NCBI GenBank assembly: GCA_014382535.1 | Contig: JACNJN010000119.1 | Span: 1 to 64,000, forward strand | DNA from: Candidatus Desulfolinea nitratireducens | Lineage (GTDB): Bacteria > Chloroflexota > Anaerolineae > Anaerolineales > Villigracilaceae | Length of the DNA: 64,000 bases | Reading direction: 5' to 3' | Shown here: piece by piece, positions 48,675 to 58,103 of the stretch | How the letters are laid out: each line of letters starts with the position of its first letter | How positions within the stretch are numbered: position 1 is the stretch's first letter | Notes under the pieces: generated by a model | The model's database searches: none | What the model was told of the DNA's origin: nothing | The model's input: only the letters and a program-made list of their open reading frames with translations | Program-made: the position numbers and the translations under genes

Positions 48675-49838
48675 ATGAGTAATGCCGAAAAAATTATAGA
48701 GGCAGCGAGATACCATTCTGAAGAGATAATTTGCCCTAATGTCGATCAATGGGAATCTTCATTGGATTACCCAATAGATGCAGCGAAAGAAGCCGCCAAA
48801 AATGGTTTGCTTGGTTTATATTGTCCCAAGGAGTTTGGTGGACAAGGTTTATCGTTTGCAGAAGGGATTCCTGTATTTGAAGAACTTGGCAGGGGCGAAG
48901 GGCTGTATGCATTTTCATTTTCAATGCATAATATCGTAACATTCGCCATTTGTAGTTTTGGTCAGGAGAAATTACGCGATCATTGGGCACCAAAGTTGAC
49001 TTCCGGAAAGGCCTTGGGTGGTTTTGTGTTGACAGAACCTCAATCCGGGTCGGATGCTGCAAGAGTGCGCACACATGCAGTCGTCAATAAGAACGGTTCC
49101 TACACAATTAATGGCAGTAAGGCATGGGTCTCACTTGCAGATGTGGCTGATATCTTTTTGGTTGTCGTAAAAACAAGTGAAAAACCCGGGAAGGATGATA
49201 TCGCCATGGTAGCTGTCCCAAAAGATACACCGGGACTAAGTTTTGGGAAACCATATGACAAGTTGGTATCCTCATTCCTGCCAATTGCGGATATGTTCCT
49301 GGAAAATGTGACCGTACCAGCCGAAAATGTGATTTTTCCACCTGGAAAAGGACTGAGTGGATCTTTGATGGCAATTGATATTGCGCGCACCTCTATTGCC
49401 GCTGGTTGCTGTGGCTTAATCTCATCATCGCTCGATCTGGCCCTGACATTTGCCAGAGATCGCAAAATGTTCGGAAGGTCAGAGTTAGAGTTTCAGGGCA
49501 TCCAATGGATGCTTGCTGATGTAGCCACCGACCTGGAAGCCAGTCGGCTTTTATATAAGAACGCTGCAAGATTAATTGGCACACCGGAAGGTACCGTTGC
49601 TGCAGCCCACGCAAAAAGATTTACCCCAGATGCTGCACAACGGGCGATTGCAACCTGTATGCAGGTGCTCGGTGGTACCGGATTATTAACCCCCTCTGCG
49701 ATCGAACGAAACTATCGAATTGCTCCCGTCATGAAAATGGTTGACGGAACAACTGAGATACAACGAGTTGTAATTTCAAGGTCTCTACAGAAATATGCAG
49801 AAACTCTGCCTACAAAAGAAGAGCAAGAGTGTAATTAA
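48675..49838 (+). CDS. Acyl-CoA dehydrogenase
   Basis: 'FVLTEPQSGSDAARVRT', 'DRKMFGRSELEFQGIQWMLADVATDLEA', 'QVLGGTGLLTPSAIERNYR'. Confidence 0.95.
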   Translation: MSNAEKIIEAARYHSEEIICPNVDQWESSLDYPIDAAKEAAKNGLLGLYCPKEFGGQGLSFAEGIPVFEELGRGEGLYAFSFSMHNIVTFAICSFGQEKLRDHWAPKLTSGKALGGFVLTEPQSGSDAARVRTHAVVNKNGSYTINGSKAWVSLADVADIFLVVVKTSEKPGKDDIAMVAVPKDTPGLSFGKPYDKLVSSFLPIADMFLENVTVPAENVIFPPGKGLSGSLMAIDIARTSIAAGCCGLISSSLDLALTFARDRKMFGRSELEFQGIQWMLADVATDLEASRLLYKNAARLIGTPEGTVAAAHAKRFTPDAAQRAIATCMQVLGGTGLLTPSAIERNYRIAPVMKMVDGTTEIQRVVISRSLQKYAETLPTKEEQECN

Positions 49839-49887
49839 ACCTTCTTGCTCTTTTGAATACCAGGTTTTAGCGACCAGCAGGAAAATA

Positions 49888-51306
49888 TCAAAGGGAGTTT
49901 ATATATTCCTCCCCTTTTCCAATCAGAACATCGTAATCATCCGGAGCGGGTAAATCCTGCAATAAAGCCTGAGTCTTTTCGCGTAATAAATCCCGTGCTT
50001 CGGGTTGCCCCTCAGCCTGCCACTTTTCCATATTCCAACGCGGATAGAGCGGGCTTTTGTAATAGCCTGTTTTGTAGTTTCTACGCGTGGAGGGCGAGGA
50101 TAGAAAATCCCCACCGGGGCCGACCTTGGCAATTTCATCCAGGGCGGCTTGCGCATCATCCAGTTGGAAACCATTTGCAAAACGGAAGGCCTGATCAATG
50201 ATCTCGTGTGCGTGTACTACCGTACACGGAGAAATTGATTTCCCTGCAAGACCATCCCCTATAAAGGGTGCCAGCCCTCCCTTCGTCAGGGCATAGGTTA
50301 AGAAATTCATCCCGTAGGTATCCGCTGCAATCAAATCCATGCCCCATCCCATCCCGGAGCAGGAAGCGCCACAATGCGGCAGCTTATAATGCGCCATCAT
50401 TTCAGCACAGGCTACATTCAATAGCACGCTTTGTGGATCGTAGAAATTTAGCATGGTCTGCATATCAAAATAGGATGGCAGCATCCCTACGGCTATCGGC
50501 GTTCCGGGCTTCATCACCTGGCTGATGGTCAACCCGGCCAGCAATTCGGCAAGCAGTATTGCCAGGGTCCCGGCCGGTGTGAGCGGCGTACTGGCTCCCG
50601 CCATACTAAAGTTTGAAAAGATGAAGGGCAGACCGCGCTCAATCGCCATCTCCATTTTAAGCAGAGTTCCTGAATCCATCACCAATGGTGAAATCGGGTT
50701 GAAATATGGCAGAACGAAGGGTTTCTCCCCAAGTTCACCATGCAAATGCTCAAACATGTTTATCAGTGGTAAAAATTTATTCTCGTCTGATGTCAACACC
50801 ACCATCGTCTTGCTGGTATTTGCAAACATCTCCAAATTGCCATAAAGATCACCAAGCTCTTCCGGAACATCCCGCACAATACCAGGCGTTGAAATGACAT
50901 CATAATGTGGCAAGCTGCTTCCCAACCGCGTCATGGCACGCATGTGGCGGCGCTGGAATAGTTCCAGGTTATCACCAACGGGTTCCTGGTAGTACAGGGC
51001 CGTAACCCCCACACCGAAACGCAGACGATCATCACCGAGTCGAAAGCTTGGATTCCCACGACGGTCGTACATCTGGATCACCGGTGGAGCAGACTGGATG
51101 GATTGCTCAATAAGTTCGGGGGAGATCTTTACGGTTCTTCCCTGGACCTCAACCTGCCCGGTTTTTCCCAGCATCTCAATCACTGAGGGCGAAACCACCC
51201 TAACCCCAGTTTCAGAGAGGATCCGTAAAACATACTGATGTACTTGCTGAATTTGATCTTCAGAAAGCATTTTTAGTTGCGGACGGACGTTATTCATCAT
51301 GGCCAC
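49888..51306 (-). CDS. Trimethylamine methyltransferase (MttB) superfamily protein, non-pyrrolysine
   Basis: MttB-type 'MLSEDQIQQVHQYVLRILSETGVRV', 'VQGRTVKISPELIEQSI', C-terminal family layout; no in-frame stop. Confidence 0.92.
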   Translation of the reverse strand: MAMMNNVRPQLKMLSEDQIQQVHQYVLRILSETGVRVVSPSVIEMLGKTGQVEVQGRTVKISPELIEQSIQSAPPVIQMYDRRGNPSFRLGDDRLRFGVGVTALYYQEPVGDNLELFQRRHMRAMTRLGSSLPHYDVISTPGIVRDVPEELGDLYGNLEMFANTSKTMVVLTSDENKFLPLINMFEHLHGELGEKPFVLPYFNPISPLVMDSGTLLKMEMAIERGLPFIFSNFSMAGASTPLTPAGTLAILLAELLAGLTISQVMKPGTPIAVGMLPSYFDMQTMLNFYDPQSVLLNVACAEMMAHYKLPHCGASCSGMGWGMDLIAADTYGMNFLTYALTKGGLAPFIGDGLAGKSISPCTVVHAHEIIDQAFRFANGFQLDDAQAALDEIAKVGPGGDFLSSPSTRRNYKTGYYKSPLYPRWNMEKWQAEGQPEARDLLREKTQALLQDLPAPDDYDVLIGKGEEYINSL

Positions 51307-51333
51307 TTTCTTTTATCGATAATCAATTTCCTA

Positions 51334-51375
51334 CCTGGTATGGTGTCTTTTTATTCATATAGACACCATACCAGG
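51334..51375. promoter_or_regulatory. 15-bp perfect inverted repeat upstream of mttB-like gene 1
   Basis: CCTGGTATGGTGTCT (51334-51348)-N12-AGACACCATACCAGG (51361-51375), no adjacent T-tract. Confidence 0.7.
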
Positions 51376-51432
51376 TTCATCCAATGTCATTAGAGTTTAA
51401 TCTAACTAATGTTGTAAATAGAAAAGGGGGCA

Positions 51433-52278
51433 TTATTTCTTTTGCTGGGAGCGATAAAATTTCAGATAGCGCAAACTGGATTTATCTCGGCCCATGAGCA
51501 GGTCTGTAGCTCGGATTATACTTGTCAGTTTAACCGGGTCGGTAATTGCACAAGTAGCGCCCTTGCTGATTGCCAATGACAAGAACGCCTGATTTACAGT
51601 ATGGCGATCCGGGAGGCCAAATGAAACATTGCTGGCGCCCAGATTAATGTTTACGCCAAACTCTTTTCTGATCATGTCGATGGTTCCAAGTGTGACTAAG
51701 GCGGCGTTACTATCTGCTCCCACAGTTAAGACCAGGGGATCAATAACAATATCCTCTTCACTGATGCCAAGTTTTGCTGCTCTTTCGATGATTTTTCCCG
51801 CGATGGAAACGCGTGTTTCAACATCAGAGGGGATGCCATCATCATCCATGGTCAGTCCTATTACCGCTGCACCATATTCTTTTACCAGGGGCAGGACTTT
51901 TTCCAGGGATTTCTCCTCACCATTTACGGAGTTGATCAATAGCTTTCCTGGTAAAACGGCTAAGGCTGCCGCCAAAGCATCGTGGTTGGCTGAATCCAGG
52001 CATAAGGGCAGATCGTAATTATCCGAAATCAGTTTTGCAACCTCTGGCAAAACTTTTACCTCATCAAGGCCAGGGACCCCGACATTTACATCCAATATAT
52101 CTGCCTTGGCATCGACTTGTTTCTTCACCAGCTCCAGAACATAATCATAGTTTCCTTCAGCAAGTGCTCCCGCTAGTATTTTACGCCCTGTAGGATTGAC
52201 CTTTTCCCCAATAACGACAAAGGGCTTATCTATACTGATCTTTACTTCTTTGGTTGTGCTCTTTAGAATTGTATCCAT
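51433..52278 (-). CDS. Methyltetrahydrofolate (pterin-binding) methyltransferase, MtgA/AcsE-like
   Basis: 'FVVIGEKVNPTGRKIL', 'ADILDVNVGVPG', 'LCLDSAN', 'NLGASNVSFGLPDRHTVNQAFL'. Confidence 0.92.
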   Translation of the reverse strand: MDTILKSTTKEVKISIDKPFVVIGEKVNPTGRKILAGALAEGNYDYVLELVKKQVDAKADILDVNVGVPGLDEVKVLPEVAKLISDNYDLPLCLDSANHDALAAALAVLPGKLLINSVNGEEKSLEKVLPLVKEYGAAVIGLTMDDDGIPSDVETRVSIAGKIIERAAKLGISEEDIVIDPLVLTVGADSNAALVTLGTIDMIRKEFGVNINLGASNVSFGLPDRHTVNQAFLSLAISKGATCAITDPVKLTSIIRATDLLMGRDKSSLRYLKFYRSQQKK

Positions 52279-52338
52279 TCTATTCTCCTCATTACATATT
52301 TGTTGATCTAAAACAACGATGGCCAATAAGCGTACGCG

Positions 52339-53925
52339 TTAATGAATTCTCTTCTCTAAGCCCTCCCAATATGGTTCACGCAGTTCCTTTTTAAGGATTT
52401 TTCCTGTCCCTCCCTTGGGCAATTCTTCTCGAAATTCAACTGACTTGGGCACTTTGAAGCCAGCCAAATATCCACGTACAAAATCCAGTATTTCTGACTC
52501 CTTTGTTTTCATATCTGGTTTCAACACTACCAGTGCTTTGGGTACCTCTCCCCATTTTTTATCGGGAATACCAATGACCACTGCCTCAAATACTGCCGGA
52601 TGATTGAGGATGATCTTTTCCACTTCAACAGAAGAAATATTTTCTCCACCAGAGATGATAATATCCTTTTTCCGATCCACGATGGTGATATACCCTTCAC
52701 CATCAACCACTGCCATATCGCCAGAATGAAACCAACCCTCTTTGATCACATTGTCTGTAGCAGCCTGGTCCTTTAAATACCCTTTCATCACTGCATTGCT
52801 GCGAAATACGATCTCACCAATATCTTTTTCGTTTGCAATCACATCCTTGCCATTCTCATCAACCACGCGTAAACGAACCCCCACAATGGGTAGCCCGGTT
52901 TTGACTTGTGTATCCAGTCTGGTTTTCTTATCCTTTTTTAAATGCGGTTTTGGCCTTGCAATCACCCCAAAGGGAGATGTTTCCGTAAGCCCATAACCTA
53001 CGATCGCTTTACATCCAAGCTCTGCTTCCAGTTTTTCGATCAATGCTAGCGGTGAAGCCGCGCCACCAATGATCACTTCTTTCAGAGAGCTTAGATCAAA
53101 TTTCTTTAGATCAGGATATTGCAAAAGACCGTTGAATATGGTCGGAACCCCCAGGATTTTTGTAACCCTTTCCTCTTCAATCAAACGCAATAGTTCTCCA
53201 AAATCAACCTTACGCAACATGACATGTTTGCCCCCTACTGCGGTCAGGAATTGAGGAGTGCCCCACCCATTGACGTGGAATAAGGGTACTACATGGAGAA
53301 GGGTATCTTCATCTGATACCTGAAAGCCAATAATTGCATTTAGCGAGTGCAAATATAAGCTCCGGTTTGTTATTTCAACACCTTTTGGGTGACCAGTTGT
53401 CCCGGATGTATAAAAAAGCTCAATGACCGCGTTTTCATCAATAGCAGACAGGTCGATATTGGCGACTGGATCCGCGTTCTCTAATAATCTCTCATAGTCT
53501 TTTGCCCAGTCACGCCTGGTATCTGACTCAAAGATTATATATTTTTCCACTGTTTTGAGATCAGGTTTTATCTGCTCGACCACATTCACGAAATCTTGGT
53601 GGAAGCATAAAATCTGAGCTTCGGCATGATTGACGATATACTCAATCTCAATGGGTGAAAGACGAATATTGATCGGGTTTAAGACACCATTCACTTGCGG
53701 AACTGCAAAATAAGCCTCAAGTAATTGATGGGAGTTATAGGTAAGAAATGAAACAGTTTTCCCCTTTTCCAAACCCAATTTTGTTAATGCGTTTGCAAAA
53801 CGATTAACACGCTGATCATACTCAGCATAGGTGAATCGCTTCTCCCCATCAACAACTCCTGTTTTGGAGCCGTATAAATTAACAGCCCTTTCTCTAAATT
53901 CAAGAGGGGTCAGAGGAACTAACAT
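52339..53925 (-). CDS. AMP-forming acyl-CoA synthetase
   Basis: 'ELFYTSGTTGHPKGVEITN', 'GYGLTETSPFGV', 'GWFHSGDMAVVDGEGYITIVDRKKDIIISGGENIS'. Confidence 0.96.
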   Translation of the reverse strand: MLVPLTPLEFRERAVNLYGSKTGVVDGEKRFTYAEYDQRVNRFANALTKLGLEKGKTVSFLTYNSHQLLEAYFAVPQVNGVLNPINIRLSPIEIEYIVNHAEAQILCFHQDFVNVVEQIKPDLKTVEKYIIFESDTRRDWAKDYERLLENADPVANIDLSAIDENAVIELFYTSGTTGHPKGVEITNRSLYLHSLNAIIGFQVSDEDTLLHVVPLFHVNGWGTPQFLTAVGGKHVMLRKVDFGELLRLIEEERVTKILGVPTIFNGLLQYPDLKKFDLSSLKEVIIGGAASPLALIEKLEAELGCKAIVGYGLTETSPFGVIARPKPHLKKDKKTRLDTQVKTGLPIVGVRLRVVDENGKDVIANEKDIGEIVFRSNAVMKGYLKDQAATDNVIKEGWFHSGDMAVVDGEGYITIVDRKKDIIISGGENISSVEVEKIILNHPAVFEAVVIGIPDKKWGEVPKALVVLKPDMKTKESEILDFVRGYLAGFKVPKSVEFREELPKGGTGKILKKELREPYWEGLEKRIH

Positions 53926-53971
53926 AGGGTTTATCCTTTTGGGCCAGGAGTTCGATTAGGACTGCCCAAAA

Positions 53972-54745
53972 CTAAAGGGTTGCACCTTGCGCAACAGGGC
54001 AAGCCAATTCGCAATACCGGCAGGGCTTCATGACCATGCTGGGCTCTTCGATTCCCATGATCGAACCATCGAGCATTTCCTCATTGGCATATCGTTCATC
54101 GTTCTCTTCCTTGCAGATCGACCTGTCGAAGGACCCGCTACGGAATACGTTCCTCGGGCATGCGCTGTGACAAGGCTTGTCGCAGCCATTGCAAGGGTCG
54201 AAGTTGCTGGGGCCGGTTGGCTCGAGTTCGGCTTCGATAAAAATGCCTCGTAGGCGGACACGCGTACCAAATTCCGGTGTTACCAGGAGATTGTTTTTAC
54301 CGATCACGCCAATCCCAGCCAGGTGGGCTGAATCCTTGAGGAAAGCCCCACCGTATTCGATCTGGTACGGAAGCGAATATGCCTTGATTCCGAACTCTTC
54401 CTCCATCCATAACCGCAGTTGTCTGGACTGAGTTCTCATCACACCGTTACCGGGGGTAAAACCATTCACCTTCAGGCTCCACCAATCGAGAACGGGCTCG
54501 GATTCCGGATGGGACAAAGCCCACACCAGCACGGATTTATGCTCATCGCGCCATTTCACCCCCTTGAATTCATGATAATCTGAGGTTGATGGATCGTACT
54601 CTTCGTAGAAAGGATTATTGGCATAGATCTCATAGGAAGGGGAAGCCTTAAGATCTTCGATCCTCGCTATTCCTGCCAACGAGGCCCCTAACTCTTTCGC
54701 CTTCTCGACGATTTTCTTTTCAATCAAATTATTTTCAGATGTCAT
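53972..54745 (-). CDS. QueG/reductive-dehalogenase-like 2x[4Fe-4S] protein
   Basis: 'AHLAGIGVIGKNNLLVTPEFGTRVRLRGI', 'CNGCDKPCHSACPRNVF', 'CRYCELACPV'. Confidence 0.8.
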   Translation of the reverse strand: MTSENNLIEKKIVEKAKELGASLAGIARIEDLKASPSYEIYANNPFYEEYDPSTSDYHEFKGVKWRDEHKSVLVWALSHPESEPVLDWWSLKVNGFTPGNGVMRTQSRQLRLWMEEEFGIKAYSLPYQIEYGGAFLKDSAHLAGIGVIGKNNLLVTPEFGTRVRLRGIFIEAELEPTGPSNFDPCNGCDKPCHSACPRNVFRSGSFDRSICKEENDERYANEEMLDGSIMGIEEPSMVMKPCRYCELACPVAQGATL

Positions 54746-54809
54746 AATTAAAACTCCTTTTCATTTTTAGAAGAGTCAATCCAGATTTCTTCTTGGAATT
54801 TATCTATCG

Positions 54810-56858
54810 TTAATTTTGATTCAAGCGGATCAGGGCATCAGCCGCAACCACTCCCTGACCTTCGGCCAGGATCATCAGGGGGTTGATGTCCAGCTCGACA
54901 ATGGAATCTGGATCGCTCTCCACCATATTTGCTACCGCCAAAATGGCATCGACCGCGGCGTTCAGATCAGAGGGGGGAGCGCCTCTGAAACCATTTAATA
55001 GCGGCGCACATTTCAGTTGGGCCAATGCGTGCAATACTTTTTCTCTGGTGGTTGGCAAGAGGAGCGATGCTGTATCTTTCATCAATTCGACCAGAATTCC
55101 ACCGCCACCCACCAACAGATAGGGTCCAAACTGTGCATCACGGGCTACACCGACGATCAATTCTGCTACAACCCCCTCGACCATTTTTTCGATCAGATAG
55201 GATTCTGAGAGATCAGACATCACCTTCACAGCAGCAGACACTTCGTCTGCATCCCGAAGGTTAATCCTGACCCCCCCAACATCCGTCTTATGGGCAACAC
55301 CCAAGGTCTTTGCAACTACCGGATAGCCCAACGCTTCGGCTGCAGCAACCGCTTCTTTGGGATTATGAACCACCTGCGATGGGGGAACTGGAATTCCGGC
55401 CCGGGAAAGTAATGCTTTGGATTCAGCCTCATCCAACACTTTGACGGAAACATCCTGAACTTGATCGCTACTCTTCAGTATGGGTGATGCCACAGGTTGA
55501 CTCCAGGCTGCGCCCACATCAACTGCTGCCTGAATTCCCGCCAGCCCGTCATCAATGCCTGCAAGCGCTACAACGCCATCCTTCATCAAACGAGCCGCAA
55601 CTGGTTCGGATATCGTATCTGAAAAGGTTGACAGAATAGCGGCCTTAGTTCCGGTTTCTTTCGCGGCCCGAACAAAACCCCTCTCCGCCCCACCCCAGGT
55701 CGATTGATCACAGCGGTCAGATCTCGGGTAATCCAATACGCACACTGCCAGATCGAATTCTTGTGAAAGCAGCGCCGAAAAGTTTTTGGCATTCTGTTCC
55801 TCGTCATTCCAGTCGAACATCTGGAAATCAAAGGGATTGGCAGCCACGATCCGCTCGTGAACGGTCTCGCGCAGATGTTTTGTAACCTTTTCTGATAATG
55901 GGGGCATGCTCAAACCTGGACCCATCCCGTCAGCGAGAAGGGTAAGATCTCCACCTGAGGTGCTCCCGGCAGCGATCCTGCCGCCTTTCAATGGGCCCAG
56001 AACGTGTAATACCTTCAGCGCTTCAATCAGTGCTTCCAGGGAATTCACGCGAGCCACACCGACCCGCTCGAAAAGAGCATTTACCAGATCGTCGGAACCG
56101 GCGAGTGAGGCCGTATGCGATACGACCATCTTCTGGGCAACCTCGGAACGACCAACCTTCATCGCCACGATGGGTTTGCCCAACTCCCGGGCCACGTTGA
56201 CTGCCTCCTGGAAGGCCTTCGGATCAGGCAAAGTTTCCAAAAAGAGGCCTATCGCCGTGACCCCATCCTGTTGGGCGAAGGTATGAATCGCATCATGGAG
56301 ATCAAATTTCAGCTTATTCCCCAAAGAAACCATATAGGCGACCGGAAGACCACGCCTTTGCATGGTGAGGTTGAAACCCACATTCGATGACATGGTGATG
56401 ATCGCCACGCCTTCTTCAACCCGTTGACCACCCTGCTGGTCGGGCCAGAGCATGGCACCATTTAAATAGTTGAGCAGTCCATAGCAATTAGGTCCAATGA
56501 TGGGCATATCCCCGGAAGCATCCAGAAGCTGCCTTTGAAGTTCAGCGCCCTCCTCGCCAGCCTCAACAAATCCAGTCGCATAGCAGATTGCGCCACCAGC
56601 ATCTCGGGCAGCGAGTTCCCTGACGATATCGATGGTGAGATTTCGATTGACACCCAGATAGGCGGCATCGGGGCTCCCGGGAAGATCGGCAACAGAACGG
56701 TAAACCTTTCGCCCCAGAATCTCCGTTTTCTTTGGATGGACCGGCCAGATCTCTCCTTCATACCCCATCAGATCGCTCTGGCGAATTACTTCTGCCGCAT
56801 TCGCCCCGCCAAACGCGGCAATGGAATGTGGTTTCAAAAATCGCTCAAAAGTGCTCAT
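54810..56858 (-). CDS. Acetate-CoA ligase (ADP-forming)-type acyl-CoA synthetase
   Basis: N-terminal CoA-binding 'FERFLKPHSIAAFGGA', 'IIGPNCYGLLN', C-terminal ATP-grasp 'GIPVPPSQVVHNPKEAVAAAEALGYPVVAKTLG'. Confidence 0.93.
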   Translation of the reverse strand: MSTFERFLKPHSIAAFGGANAAEVIRQSDLMGYEGEIWPVHPKKTEILGRKVYRSVADLPGSPDAAYLGVNRNLTIDIVRELAARDAGGAICYATGFVEAGEEGAELQRQLLDASGDMPIIGPNCYGLLNYLNGAMLWPDQQGGQRVEEGVAIITMSSNVGFNLTMQRRGLPVAYMVSLGNKLKFDLHDAIHTFAQQDGVTAIGLFLETLPDPKAFQEAVNVARELGKPIVAMKVGRSEVAQKMVVSHTASLAGSDDLVNALFERVGVARVNSLEALIEALKVLHVLGPLKGGRIAAGSTSGGDLTLLADGMGPGLSMPPLSEKVTKHLRETVHERIVAANPFDFQMFDWNDEEQNAKNFSALLSQEFDLAVCVLDYPRSDRCDQSTWGGAERGFVRAAKETGTKAAILSTFSDTISEPVAARLMKDGVVALAGIDDGLAGIQAAVDVGAAWSQPVASPILKSSDQVQDVSVKVLDEAESKALLSRAGIPVPPSQVVHNPKEAVAAAEALGYPVVAKTLGVAHKTDVGGVRINLRDADEVSAAVKVMSDLSESYLIEKMVEGVVAELIVGVARDAQFGPYLLVGGGGILVELMKDTASLLLPTTREKVLHALAQLKCAPLLNGFRGAPPSDLNAAVDAILAVANMVESDPDSIVELDINPLMILAEGQGVVAADALIRLNQN

Positions 56859-56877
56859 TCTTTTTCCTTTTTATCAT

Positions 56878-58086
56878 CTATGCAATAACCTTTTTCTCTC
56901 GCAAGGTCTCTACTTCTTTTTTTTCATATCCCAGCTCCGCAAGAATGGCATCTGTATGCTCACCAAGCAATGGAGGTGGAATTTCTTGTGATGCACGGGT
57001 CCCATCTATGCTTACCGGAGAATCGATCAGGCGCAACTCTGGAATCAAAGGATGCGGAAAGGCTTTCAGCAATCCCAGGGCCTGGAGTTGTTCCTCCTGG
57101 ACGAGATCGGCCACTGAATGGATGCGACTGCAGGGAATAGATCGGGCCCGTAGAGCCTCCTCCCATTTTACAGCCGTGCGTGTTTGGAAACGATCGATGA
57201 TCAGCCTGCGCAACTCAGCCCTGTTTTTTACGCGCATTGGGTTGGTCGCGAAACGCTCATCTGCTGCAAGCTCAGGGATTTCCAACTCTTCTACAAATCT
57301 TTGAAAAAGATTGTCATTTCCGGCACAAACCAACAGCCCTTCATCTGAGGCCGGGTAGACCTCATAGGGAGCAAGCCAGGGTGTGCCCGTTCCACAGCGG
57401 ACGGGGGTTTCCCCGGTCGCCAAATTACTCGTGATGTGATAATTCATCCACCAGGAGGCTGTTTCAAAGAGGCTGGTTTCCACGAGGCAACCCTGCCCGG
57501 AAATTTGTCTTCTTATCACAGCAGACAGAATTCCCATAACTGCCCACATCCCGGAACCGAGATCATTTACAGCAATGGGAAGTCGCACCGGAGGTTGATC
57601 AGGTTCGCCTGTCATATCCATTATCCCAGTAGAAGCCTGGAGGATCGGATCATATCCCGGGCTATTCCGCAGTGGACCTGTATTTCCATACGCGGAGATT
57701 GAGCAGTAAATTAAGCCAGGGTTTTTTTCTTTAAGCCCTTCATAACCAAGACCACGTTTTTCCAGTGAACCGGGTCTAAAGCTTTCCACCAGAATATCTG
57801 CCTGCAAAGCCAGCTTTTGGACGATTTTTACCCCCTCAGGCGCATTGATATCAATCGCCATACTGCGCTTATTTCGGTTGGCGCTTAAAAAGGTGGTGCT
57901 TTCACCGTGCCAGGTAGGAGGTGACCAACTGCGCGTATCATCTCCATACCCGGGACGCTCAACCTTGATGACATCTGCCCCCATATCACCAAGGATCATT
58001 GTGCAATATGGTCCTGCGAGATTCCGTGTCAGGTCTAAAACACGGAGACCTCGCAGGGATGCTCCCATTCCTGCGTCAAAAGTCAT
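56878..58086 (-). CDS. CaiB/BaiF family (class III) CoA-transferase
   Basis: 'LRGLRVLDLTRNLAGPYCTMILGDMGADVIKVERPGYGDDTR', 'FLSANRNKRSMAIDI'. Confidence 0.96.
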   Translation of the reverse strand: MTFDAGMGASLRGLRVLDLTRNLAGPYCTMILGDMGADVIKVERPGYGDDTRSWSPPTWHGESTTFLSANRNKRSMAIDINAPEGVKIVQKLALQADILVESFRPGSLEKRGLGYEGLKEKNPGLIYCSISAYGNTGPLRNSPGYDPILQASTGIMDMTGEPDQPPVRLPIAVNDLGSGMWAVMGILSAVIRRQISGQGCLVETSLFETASWWMNYHITSNLATGETPVRCGTGTPWLAPYEVYPASDEGLLVCAGNDNLFQRFVEELEIPELAADERFATNPMRVKNRAELRRLIIDRFQTRTAVKWEEALRARSIPCSRIHSVADLVQEEQLQALGLLKAFPHPLIPELRLIDSPVSIDGTRASQEIPPPLLGEHTDAILAELGYEKKEVETLREKKVIA

Positions 58087-58103
58087 AGTTCTATTCCGCT
58101 CTT

